DNA of 64,000 nt, taken from Vicugna pacos. Its lineage: Eukaryota; Chordata; Mammalia; Artiodactyla; Camelidae. The notes under the pieces are model-generated. The model made no database searches and was not told where the DNA came from. It saw only the letters and a program-made list of their open reading frames with translations. A program made the position numbers and the translations under genes. The stretch spans positions 7,874,001-7,938,000 of the forward strand of contig NC_132996.1 in the NCBI RefSeq assembly GCF_048564905.1. Reading direction: 5' to 3'. This document shows, in pieces, positions 22,386 through 32,534 of the stretch. Positions within the stretch are counted from its first letter, which is position 1; each line of letters begins with the position of its first letter.

Positions 22386-24295
22386 TCAAACAGATTTAGC
22401 TCCTACCCCACTTTTCTTCTACTTATCAGATTATTTAAAATAATCAAAGAAATAGTCTTAATGTTGATTACAATTAGTGCCAATTTATTTTTCATTGTAT
22501 AAACTGATAATTGTTTCACTTGTTGGGATTAAAACAAATCCCCTACAAAATATCATCTAACATAGGTATCTCACAGATTAATACTTCGTGCATTGCAAAT
22601 GAAGTGGAAAAATTAAACAGGTCCTTACTTTTGTTGATATCAAAAAATTCTGAACATGGGATTCAATTTTATTAAGAAGTAAAATCACCTACCAGGAATT
22701 TTCTTAAATCCAAGACTGAGTTAAAACTGGAACTGTATAAGTAATTCCATTTAAAAAAAGCATGTTTTAAAACTTATACTATCAACTACATCAACAGTAA
22801 AGACAAATACATTTTCAAGTCACCATTTCAGTGGTGTCATTGATCTAATGTTATCAATTTGGATGAAGATCTGTGTGTTTGTGTTTGTGGATGTGTTTAT
22901 GTATGTGAGTGTGCCATTTTAATTCTTTATTTTGTTGACCATTCCACTTTTCAAAAAGACACAAAACTGAAAAGACTAGAATATATCATTTACCACAGAG
23001 ACTAGAGTATCTGTATGGAGTTCACCTTCTTTTACCACACAATTTGAGTCAAATATTGATTTTAGTTGCCCAAGGTTAGAAGAAAAATTTTCACCACTAT
23101 AAAATAGGCTTTGCTACTTCGAAAAAATTCAATAGCTTAGAACATCAATATGAACATAGACCATTAGAATGGTAAAAAGTAAGTTTTTGCTGTTATGTCT
23201 TGCTGTTGACAATACTTCACTTTAACTTAAGAATACAAGTTGGACTTACCATTTATACATTGCTAAATCAGCCATTTTCTTTAACAATTAATACTATCTT
23301 TTTATTCTGTCACTTATGGTACAGCATAGTTCATAGCAATTGCTCAGGTTACACCACAATCCATAAATAATATGTGAGCCACTGTCTGCTGCAGAGAAAG
23401 TGACCAGAAAATTCTAGCTGACCAGAAAAGTTGTTTGGCAAGGGTATAGATATAATCTTGGGTTTTTTGTTTTTTAAAAACATATATAGATTTGTGTTGG
23501 CTTAAGATAAATGTATGATGATCTACAATACAGTTTAAAACTGCATCTTTTAAAGTAGCTACCAATTATGCATCTTTAATAAGGATGATGACAACTGATA
23601 CAAATAATATTTACTATATCACCAGCTACTTTAAAGGTTCCATATTTTGTTTATAGATCTTTTTAATAAAACATCATAAGATATAGAAAATGCACACACT
23701 TATGGCTAAATACTGATCCCTGATATGATTACAGGAGGGCAGATTAAGGTTAAGCTTTCACATTTTTTCAAAATGTTCTTCATTTGAATTTTATAAAATC
23801 CATGGTTTCTCTAAGTAAATTGTATGACCTGTTAATGATTTCCTATTATAAATAAAATATGAATGTCAACACAGGTAAGAAATACAATGATAAAAAACAC
23901 AGACAACATCCTGGTCAGCTGAGTGAGCCTTTTTTTCCCTCTAAATCCCAGAGCTCAAAATGTTTGAAGAAAACAAGGCTATTTTTCTCAAAGAATTCAA
24001 CTAAATTCATTCAGGCTGTGAATATCAATTCTAATTTTGCATATATTTTATCAAAAATCATTATAAACCACAAGATTTTTACTGCTGTTAAATTTTACAC
24101 TTTGGGCTCACATTTAGCATGTTATCTCTTCTCATTGCTTCTTTTATGAAAAATACAACAAATAATTTGCTCCACAAGTATGTATAAACAGAAGAATTAA
24201 ACCAAAAGTGCTTTTAAAATAGGTAGAGCTTTCTAAATGTCCTTTATCTACAGTTACCCGGTTTCTATTCTGCTTTGTCTGTGTGATGATAATTT
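22386..24295. other. Unassigned AT-rich sequence
   Basis: No gene was recognised. A GT-rich patch lies at about 22873-22914. The part 23640-23720 may be a scrap of old L1 but is too short to call. A 96-codon frame (23859-24149, + strand) has low-complexity AT-driven composition and no motif. Confidence 0.4.
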
Positions 24296-24299
24296 GTGG

Positions 24300-24930
24300 T
24301 TGAAATGTGATATTTTAAAAAAACGCAAACATTTTTACTACAAAAATAACAGACGTTCATGTTTTTAAAAAGGTACAAAATGAAATGTCACCACAGCTGG
24401 TTCCACCCTCCATAGACCGACTTATTACAAGGAATCATTATCAAAAATGTTTAGTTTATCTTTCCAGTAAGTTTCACTACATATATAGACATACACTCAT
24501 GCACACATATTATGCATGAGTGTATATATGTACTTTTCTGAAGCACATGCATTTCATACTGTAACAGTTGTCTTACCTCCGTTAGCTTCTCCATTAACAA
24601 TACCATAGACATACTTTAAGTATCAGTAATCTTAGAAGTGAAATGTCTAGGTCAAAAGATAGGTGCATTTTAATTTGATGGCTATTTCTAAATTGCCCTC
24701 AGAAGTTTATACCAATTTACATTCTCACCAAGAGTGTGAGAGTCCCTTTTTTTTCCTGTGCTTGAGAAAACTTTAAATTTAACCTGTCAAAATTTATCTC
24801 ATTGTTGCAGTTGCTTGTTTATAAGCCTGGATGGCTAGACTTAACATACTTGTTTCCTCTATATATTTCCTTTTTGTGAGTGAGTACTCTCTGTTCACGT
24901 CTTTTGACTGTTTTCCTATAACAATTATAA
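24300..24930 (-). mobile_element. Old L1 (L1M-type) fragment, antisense
   Basis: The + strand reads as the reverse complement of the 3' end of an old mammalian L1. Landmarks are 'tagaagtgaaatgtctaggt' followed by 'caaaagataggtgcatttta', 'aaattgccctcagaagttta', 'taccaatttacattctcacc', 'aagagtgtgagagtccc' and 'aatttatctcattgttgcag'. The left part (24310-24400) fits the 'acagacgttcatg...' segment of the 3' UTR. No open frame is kept. A 13-bp inverted repeat at 24491-24525 lies inside. Confidence 0.7.
24491..24525. other. Perfect 13-bp inverted repeat, 9-base loop
   Basis: Left arm atacactcatgca (24491-24503) and right arm tgcatgagtgtat (24513-24525) are exact reverse complements. It lies within old L1 3' sequence where TA/CA-rich runs are common. 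Confidence 0.85.
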
Positions 24931-25740
24931 AAGCTACAATCAAAATTTCTGGGACATGATGCTATCTTATCACTTTTTGAGGTTTCAAAAATTCAATCAA
25001 TATTTTATTTTATCAGAATCTAAAAATTGTTTTCATCAGTTATGCTTTAAAATGAATTCAAAACACTTTTTTTCCCTTTTGCTGGTTTAACCAATATCCT
25101 TAACTCTTCTCAATGAATATAAGCCACAATTTGTCACTCCTATCTTGAATGCACATAGACATCGGTATTAAATTAATCTTAATTTATTATTTCATTAAAT
25201 GCTACCTCTTTGACATTGATTCACAGAATTTCTTAGAGTTTCTTAGCAAAATCTGAAAAAGAACAAATAAACAAACAAGAAACAATAGTAACAACAGCCC
25301 TACTTCTTAAATGAGGCTCATAGGGAATGTAGGGTTGAGTTCACGCAACACTTCCTACTCCTGTGACCTAAACCTTCTGAAATGTACATGAGTGCTCACT
25401 TGTAACTGAAATACCATGTGGTGACTTACACTCAGACTTCTGCTTTGGGTTCTAAAATACTTTGTACCTCACATCTTATAACTGTAAATGTTTCTCACAT
25501 ATTTTTCTAGTAGATTGTGTTTTTTGAGGGTTTTTTTTTGCCATTTTATTTTTCCACTTTATGTGTTTATATTAAACATTTCACTTTGTGCATTGCTGAA
25601 CCTAAGTCATGGGTTGACATAAAAATATGCATTAAAAATGCGGTTTTATGTATTTTAAAACTGAATTTTTTTCAGCTTTTATATTTAAAAATATCTAAAT
25701 ACCTGGGGAAGAGGGAAAAAAAAGAATTAATATACATGGT
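24931..25740. other. Unassigned AT-rich sequence
   Basis: No gene or repeat family was recognised; 25250-25300 is A/C-rich. Confidence 0.45.
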
Positions 25741-25744
25741 ATGC

Positions 25745-25935
25745 ATGCACCTAGGCATTTTGCATGAATTAATTTAATTAATTATTCAAAAAGATTATGA
25801 GACTCATCTTATTCTCATTTTACAACAAAGGAAGCAAAAGCTCAATGAGATCAGCAGCCCCCGGTGACACACTAAGGCTGTCACACAGCCAGGATTCACG
25901 CGGTTGTGCTTTGATGCCAATGCCTATGTTTTTTC
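25745..25935 (-). repeat. MIR SINE (antisense)
   Basis: 'ctcattttacaacaaaggaa', 'gcaaaagctcaatgag', 'ggtgacacactaaggctgtc', 'acacagccaggattcac' and 'tttgatgccaatgcctatgt' are the reverse complement of MIR in the expected order. Confidence 0.7.
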
Positions 25936-26572
25936 TGCAACTATATGGCATTTTCCACATGCACTCGAAAAACATTACTCTGTCTTAACACTGAACACAG
26001 ATTTTGGACAGTAGTTTGAGTTGAGTATAAAAATTTCATTATATGTGGCTACATTAACTTCCATTTCAGTAGAATATATGTTGCTCTGTAATAAGCTGAA
26101 TAAAAGAAGAAAACCTAAAATTTACCTCACAAAAATACAGTTGGGTTACATTCTATAAGCCATTCATATAACTACCCACTCATTCATTTACGTGATTGTT
26201 ATTACCTTGAATTTCCTATGTCCAAGAAAATACTATGGGATTTAAGACCTAGCCCCTACTGTACTGAAAACTGGAAGGAAGTTGGAAGGAAAAACTTGAA
26301 ATGTAAAACACATTTACAGTTGATAAAAAAGTACAACAACTGAAAAATGAGTCGTGGTTGTAATATTAAAATATGTCATTGCCAATATTTTTAAAAATTC
26401 AGGTAAGAATAACGGAAAATTAAAATATCCCAAATCCAAGTGCTCAGATATAAAAATGTTAATGTGGTGTTGCATTTCCTTCTAGAATAATCTCAAAATA
26501 TATTATCTACATAGTTTAGATCACTGGTTATCTACATGTCACAACTCATTTGTTGGTCAAGAAATCACTATA
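25936..26572. other. Unassigned AT-rich sequence
   Basis: No gene or repeat was recognised up to the SINE. Confidence 0.45.
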
Positions 26573-26573
26573 A

Positions 26574-26747
26574 GGGGGAGAGTACAGCTCAGAGGGTAGA
26601 GTGAACACTTAGGATGCACGAGGTCCTGGGTTCAATGCCCAGTACCTCCATTTAAATAAATAAATAAATAAATAAACCTAGTAACTTACCCCAAAACAAC
26701 CACCAAAAAACTCAAAAATAAAAAATAGATAAATTAAAAAAAAAAAA
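26574..26747 (+). mobile_element. Camelid tRNA-Ala-derived SINE (Vic-1-like)
   Basis: A full-length tRNA-derived SINE. The tRNA-like head starts with the G-run at 26574, has a Pol III A box at 26583-26595 (tacagctcagagg), an anticodon-arm region 'cttaggatgcacgaggtcct' and a B box at 26629-26639 (ggttcaatgcc), ending in 'cagtacctcc', the acceptor-stem side. A (TAAA)n stretch at 26651-26678 links to a tail ending in an A-run at 26735-26747. The flanks 26559-26573 and 26746-26760 agree at about 10 of 15 positions and look like a worn target duplication. This type of tRNA-Ala SINE is characteristic of camels and llamas and is the best taxonomic marker in the window. It is not a functional tRNA gene. 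Confidence 0.88.
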
Positions 26748-26760
26748 GAAATTCCTTAAG

Positions 26761-28550
26761 TCACTTAAATTCTTTAAAAAAATAGAGGAAAAAAAGCTAT
26801 CAGTATACATGATATGTAGTAGGACGACTATTACTTTTAAACATATTTTTATTTGTATATTTATTTATGTATATATGAGGGTCATATGAACAATATGCTT
26901 CTTACTGAAGGTGATCAAAATATTTGAATAACACTGATTTAGATCATTTCCTATGTTGAATGTTAGATCCTGCTTTTCCATATAAATAACAGTTTTCATT
27001 TCCTTGGATATTTTTAATAAATGGAATATTTCCTCAGATTCCTCCACCATGGTGTTATCAATTACTCCATGCTTGGGCATTTTTTTCTTGTCATTTTCAC
27101 TGTAATGTATATCCAATAATTTTGCTTGCTTTTTTAATTTTCTTCAAATAGACTCCTAGAATTACTATTACGAAGTGAACAGATAGTAACTTTAAAATGT
27201 CATTTATAACTATTATTTATCTAATTATATTTGCATTTATTCTCTACATTAAAATTCATATTTTTACAAATAAAGTATATTACAGGAAATCCTCATGAGA
27301 AAATACTTTTAACTGTCCTACGCTTTTACCAGCTTCATCTTTTATGTATTTACTTACATTTTCAATGACTATTATAAAACACAAATTATCTATCTAAAAC
27401 ATACAGCAACACAGATATTAAGAATAAGCTGGAGGCAGTGGTACCCGGGAAGGTGGTTGCAAGAGTGCCATGTAAACCAGCCTTCATTTCAACCAGATGA
27501 AGATTTATGTCTAAAAATCTGCGTGGCACACATATTTTAAAGGGAGACAATATGCTTACAAGATTGGAGAATAACTGCCTGTGCCACTACACCTAAGGAA
27601 GCATTCTTCCCTTTTAAACACAATCAGAAACACTGAGATATTTATTCTGTGTAATCTCTGATTCTTTGCTCAGATCCTGAACAGGACTCCCAGTCTGCTT
27701 TGCTGACCAAGGCATGGTGAGCATGAGGGCAAGCCACGCCACTAAGTCACGGATCAAAAAGCCCAAGATCAACCACCAGTTGGAAATGTTAAAACTGTCA
27801 GAAATACTCAGAGCAACAAGCCGGAATGCATAATGCAGTAGCCTAAGGTGAGGGATTACCTCCTGTTTAGTCAAGCAGCTCAAACAATGGAAGCAGAAGC
27901 CACTGTACCTGATCCGCTATGACTCTGAAAAGTTAAAAGAACACACACTAGTAAACACACACAGAATTCGGACTTGGTGATTAGCTGGCCCTTAGCCTGG
28001 AGGGTGTCATTCATTTATGGACCGATGACCAGGCTCCTTGCTGACCAGGTTTGAAAATTCTAAGTGGTGAAAAGAAGGGGATCCTTCAGCAGTGTAATGG
28101 GGCCTGCATTTTCACTGACTTGAAGAAATACAAAGGCTTTATATTATTGAAAAAACAAAGGAAGTCTGAATAATTTAGGGAGGAGAGGAACAAATAATTG
28201 TGTTATCTGCCAGCTTCTAAGTCTTGCATTTATAAAGAGACAGGCAGCTAGGAGGACCACAAAATCTCCCAAAGGCTGGATTTATCCTGTGTAGGAAACT
28301 CTCTCCCAGCTTTTTAACATCACTGCTTGGACCGAGGGCCTAAATGACCACAGTGAATTATTCAAAAGTTATATTGAAAAAATCCCGTAAGCTGTCAAAG
28401 ACTCTATCCTCTCCACATCATACTAGCTTCTAAAATTAGTCAGCATACTCTTTCTCCGTTCTGCAGAAACTAATCAGAGCAGGTTAGTGAGAAGCACTGA
28501 TAATCAGTGCCCTAATATCCCCAAATTACACAGCTAATTTCTACCATTAG
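26761..28550. other. Unassigned sequence, including a denser block at 27420-28340
   Basis: 26761-27400 is AT-rich and featureless. From 27420 to 28340 composition is more balanced and no repeat was recognised. An antisense 89-codon frame at 27614-27883 would give a mostly hydrophobic peptide, but it matches no protein I know. On the + strand 'cctaaggtgagggat' near 27841 resembles a splice donor, with no matching coding frame. The block could be conserved non-coding DNA or a very old repeat. Confidence 0.35.
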
Positions 28551-28556
28551 AGATTA

Positions 28557-28889
28557 GTATGCTCTGAACGTTTGTGTTCCCCGCCCCACAATGTGTACGT
28601 TGAAATCCTAACCCTTTAAGTGAGGAGGTGAGGCCTTTGGGAGGTGATTAAGGCAGAACCTTCATATTGGGATTAATGTCTTTAAAAAAGAGACCTCATG
28701 AAACTCAACAGACCCTTCCACACCATGGGGGGATAGAAGGAGAAGTCAGCAACCTGCAGCCCAGAACTAGACCATGCTGGCACTCTTATCTTGGACTCCC
28801 AGCCTCCAGAACTCTGAGCAATAAATTTTTGCTGTTTATTAGCCACTCAGTCTACAATATTTTGTTACACTACCTTGACTGAACAAACA
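28557..28889 (+). mobile_element. MLT1-type MaLR solo LTR (ERVL-MaLR), fossil
   Basis: This matches the MLT1 LTR over its whole length: the 'gtgttcccc' start region, 'gttgaaatcctaaccc', 'gaggcctttgggaggtgatt', 'tcttggactcccagcctcca', 'gaactctgagcaataaattt' and 'ttagccactcagtctacaat'. AATAAA near 28820 is its polyadenylation signal. It is a solitary LTR; no internal retroviral sequence was recognised beside it. MaLR elements spread before placental orders split, so it is of roughly 100-million-year age class. A short frame inside it is not a gene. Confidence 0.85.
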
Positions 28890-29155
28890 CAGAGATTCAC
28901 ACTTTGTTTTAGATGTCTTTTTTTAAAAACATTAAATCCTTAATGGATATCATATAAAAACAGCTAATAGTTATTCAATTCTAAATGTGAATGAATTAAA
29001 TGAAATGCTTCTTTCCAAACAGCTAATTCGCAGAGCTGCTTTAGAGAAACGGGTGACACAATGGGAGAAAAGAAAGAAAAAACACTGGACAACAGATTAG
29101 TCTGGATAGGATCCTGCTAGACACAGGGCCAATCAGAATTCAGTAAAGGAAGAAA
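28890..29155. other. Unassigned sequence
   Basis: Nothing recognised between the MLT1 LTR and the next L2. Confidence 0.45.
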
Positions 29156-29159
29156 TAGG

Positions 29160-29480
29160 ATCTAAGAATTTATTAAGTGGCCACAAAATATTCAGACACT
29201 ATTTTATTTGCCTCCTTCCTTGCTTCCTACATTCTCTCCTTCTTTCTTTTTTTACTTAAAATTTTGAGAGCAATAAACTATGCTCTCTACACTCAAGGAA
29301 TTCATGGTTAAGGAAAAACAGCATCTAAGGCAAAGGACTATAATTCAATCTCGATTCAAGGGAGCCCTTAGCAACAAGTGGTTAAGTTTATGGAGTCGGC
29401 AAAGAAAGGCACCAGAAAGCAGAGACTATTTCATTCTGAGTTTGAAGAATGCCTTCCTAACAATTTATTTGATCTCACAG
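29160..29480 (-). repeat. L2 LINE 3' end (antisense)
   Basis: 'agaatttattaagtggccac', 'attcagacactattt', then a pyrimidine patch, 'ctacactcaaggaattcatg' and 'ttgaagaatgccttcctaac' follow reverse-complement L2. Heavily diverged. Confidence 0.5.
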
Positions 29481-29934
29481 TAACTTCCTACTTAAAATTC
29501 AAAGTTGTATTCAAAATATAGATGCCCATATAAAACAAAAAGAGTACAAATATTAAAGCAGGCTACTGAATTGCTAATAGGTCCCAAATTGCATGACCAT
29601 CTTTGAGTTTCTTCTGGTCCACACGAAAGGAAAAGAACTCATCTAAACCCATGAGTACTGTGATCATTAGCAAAACACTGAGCTATGGCAACAATCTGCT
29701 TTTTCCATAAAAACAGTACTTTAGACCTGTTTAGGCCCTGTTCACTACAGATCTATCTTTCAAACTCATTGACCTGAATGTGAATGAAGAAAAACTTATA
29801 AGTCAAACTACCGACAGAGCAATTAACACATAAAGAATGAACACAGAAAAGAAACACACAGTCATCCTATTAAGCTAAAATTTTTGTTACAAATACATTG
29901 TAATTCAAACCATATTTCTTAGTTAATTTAACTC

Positions 29935-30210
29935 AATTCAGTTCATATTTATTAAACACTTACTAAAATGGATCATGACATGTAGAAAACAATTTTTAAA
30001 GGATGACTAATGCACAATTCCCTGCCATCATAAAACAGAGTGTACATAAAGGATATACATTACATAAAAGATAGATGTATGTTATATGTCGTATATTATA
30101 AACACATAAATATATATGCATATATAGTAATAGGTATATCTGGATCTATTTATCTGTCTATTTGTTAGTTATCTAACATATGCCAGGTAAAGTAATTATC
30201 AGAGGCTGGG
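29935..30210 (-). repeat. L2 3'-end scraps (antisense)
   Basis: 'attcagttcatatttattaa', 'acacttactaaaatgg' and 'aattccctgccatcataaaa' at 29935-30045 resemble reverse-complement L2; AT-rich simple sequence follows (30050-30175), then 'catatgccaggtaaagtaat' at 30178-30197 may be another scrap. Confidence 0.4.
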
Positions 30211-31344
30211 AATAAGAAAATAATCTTTTACTTAAGTAAATCATTGCCTTTTCTGAGAACAAACTTACTCATGCTTGTGTAGCAATGAATAAGACTCAAT
30301 CAGAAATTTCTGGCAATTCAAAGGGGTGATGGGTTCAGGTTGTCCTCACTTTCTCATACTCACTGTGTGCAAACATTGTAGGCATGGAATAACAAAATAC
30401 ATTGAGGAAGTGAAGGGTATGAGAGAAGAAGGATGAAGAGTTACACAGGGGAAACATCATGAAGGAATATGTACATCATAACTCTGGCAAGAACCGTATA
30501 TGAAATTCCAGGCAAAAATTAAAGAGGATTTAAATTGCTGAAAGTAAAGACACAGGGGACACCATAAATAACACATGTGAAACTGACAATGTTAAGTCAT
30601 TTTTCAATATAAAATATTAGGGAAAGGGAACCCAACGTTGACTCTCAATTTCCCATGTTTGCTGTCAGAGTGCACTCCAGCATCATTCACTGAAATTTAG
30701 ACTGAAGTTCAAGGAAATCATTCTGGGAAGCAGATGATGTGCTGAATAAAGGGCAAATGAGACTGAAGTGCCTTTGGCAAATATAGGTGCAGATACAAAG
30801 TAGGATATATATATGTTTTTTGTTCACCTCTAGGAGGGTGTATGGCTTCAGGAGGTCAGGGACCTAGAGCAGAATTGTGTTTTGTTAAATAGAAATAACT
30901 CAGAGGACATTAAAGATACAAGAAAATGGCAATATTTGAGAAAGCAAGGTTCTCAAGAAATAAAAATGAAACAAAATTAAAAATTAGTACAGCCTGTACT
31001 ATTTTTACTCTCTGCAACGTGGACTGCTTGTGAAAACCATCCAACTTGGTTGTTAGCAATGGACAACAAAATATCACTGAGTCGCCTGCTGCATACACAG
31101 AAAATATAGAGGCAAGGTTAATTAAAGTGTTTAGGGAGTACATTGTTACAAGAGGGGAAAAGTAGCCACATATGCAGTTTGTGTATTAAACAATGCATGG
31201 GTAATTTCAAAATAGACATTAGTATTGTACTTATGGATACTTTTAAACCAAGAATCCTTAGCTGATGACCAGATTATCAGAATAATCATTTATACTGATG
31301 AATGATGATAAATGATGGAAAGGATGAGAACAGAGTAATTACTA
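30211..31344. other. Unassigned sequence
   Basis: No gene or repeat was recognised in about 1.1 kb. Confidence 0.45.
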
Positions 31345-31500
31345 AATGCCTATTCATCAGGTCTTATACATGTTTTTCTAGTTAAATACTGCAAGTACTT
31401 CAAGAGAGGGACTATTTGTCTCCATTTATAGATGAGTGTTACCTCTGAGAACCTGAAAGACATACCCAAAGTCAAAGGAAGAATGACAGCATACTCTTAG
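31345..31500 (-). repeat. MIR SINE (antisense)
   Basis: 'tatttgtctccatttataga', 'tgagtgttacctctgagaac', 'acatacccaaagtcaaagga' correspond to the reverse complement of the MIR core and 3' half. Confidence 0.5.
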
Positions 31501-32365
31501 AAATAACACACTAAAATTGGTTGCTGAGTGGGTGATCAAATGAATGACTGAATCACTGATCCCTTTGGTAATCAGCAAATCTCTCACCTGCCTATAAAAT
31601 TGAGAACTTCTTGTTGATTTAGAAATGGGCTCCTTGCTATTGAAGATGCAAATCAGTTATTCTGCATCCGCAGCATTTTGCTGGATGCCAGGAGAGAGTG
31701 TTGCTGCTTTCTTGAAGGCTGCATCTACATTTCAGGTTTACTTAGTTGGAAAAGGACTCACTGAGGAATTAAGATTTCAAGCATTCTATAAATTAAGTGT
31801 TACTTAAACAAATCTAGGGTTATGTAAACCTACTCTGAGTGATCTGCATTAATTTCAATGTTTTCTCCCTTCATAATTGACTTGACCTGGACCTCATTCA
31901 TTTCAAGAAGAAGCAGGAGAACAATCATTACTTAAAAAGTAAATTGCCAAGGAGAAGCTTGTCACTGAGTGCTCGCAACACATTCCCTCTGAATAACAGA
32001 TTCAAGATGGAACTTCTGCTTTCAATTATATGAACAGTTTGGGAGAATAGTATATAATATATACACAAAAAAATACATGCACACACACAATGAAGGATAT
32101 ATTACATATATATGCATGTCTAACACATATATAAAACATTTTAATAGTGCACAAAAGTCTCTCAAGTAATTTTCTTCCTACAGGAACAGAGATTAGCATA
32201 TAGAAAAAGACACTAAAATATGGCTTTGTTACAATCACAAATTTATGCAACACTTTGGTGGGAATTTATTAATATCTACAACATTTAAATGAACATACTT
32301 TTGACAATCAATTTTAGTTCAATAATCTACACAAAATAGAACAGCGTAAGTGTAAAAGATACTTG
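31501..32365. other. Unassigned AT-rich sequence
   Basis: No gene or repeat recognised. 32040-32140 is rich in alternating TA and CA. Confidence 0.45.
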
Positions 32366-32369
32366 CAAA

Positions 32370-32520
32370 TGGGAATATATTCACTGATGTTATGCTTATA
32401 TAAACACAACTCTGGAAATAGCAAAAATAAGCTTAAATAAATAATGAATAATTTGCAGTACATACCATGGAATACTATGTTGCTATTACAGGTAATGACA
32501 TGCACTGATACAACATAATA
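32370..32520 (+). mobile_element. Old L1 fragment (sense), tentative
   Basis: 'cataccatggaatactatgt' and 'tgctattacaggtaatgaca' resemble the L1 ORF2 carboxy-terminal region of old L1 families. Too short and worn for a family call. Confidence 0.4.
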
Positions 32521-32534
32521 CTTGAAGTACTGCA

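Noticed and set aside
26574-26650. A functional tRNA-Ala gene
   Set aside because: A and B boxes are present, but the body runs into a (TAAA)n stretch and an A-rich tail with flanking near-duplications, so it is a SINE.
28667-28882. 71-codon frame as coding sequence
   Set aside because: It lies fully inside the MLT1 LTR and includes its polyadenylation region.
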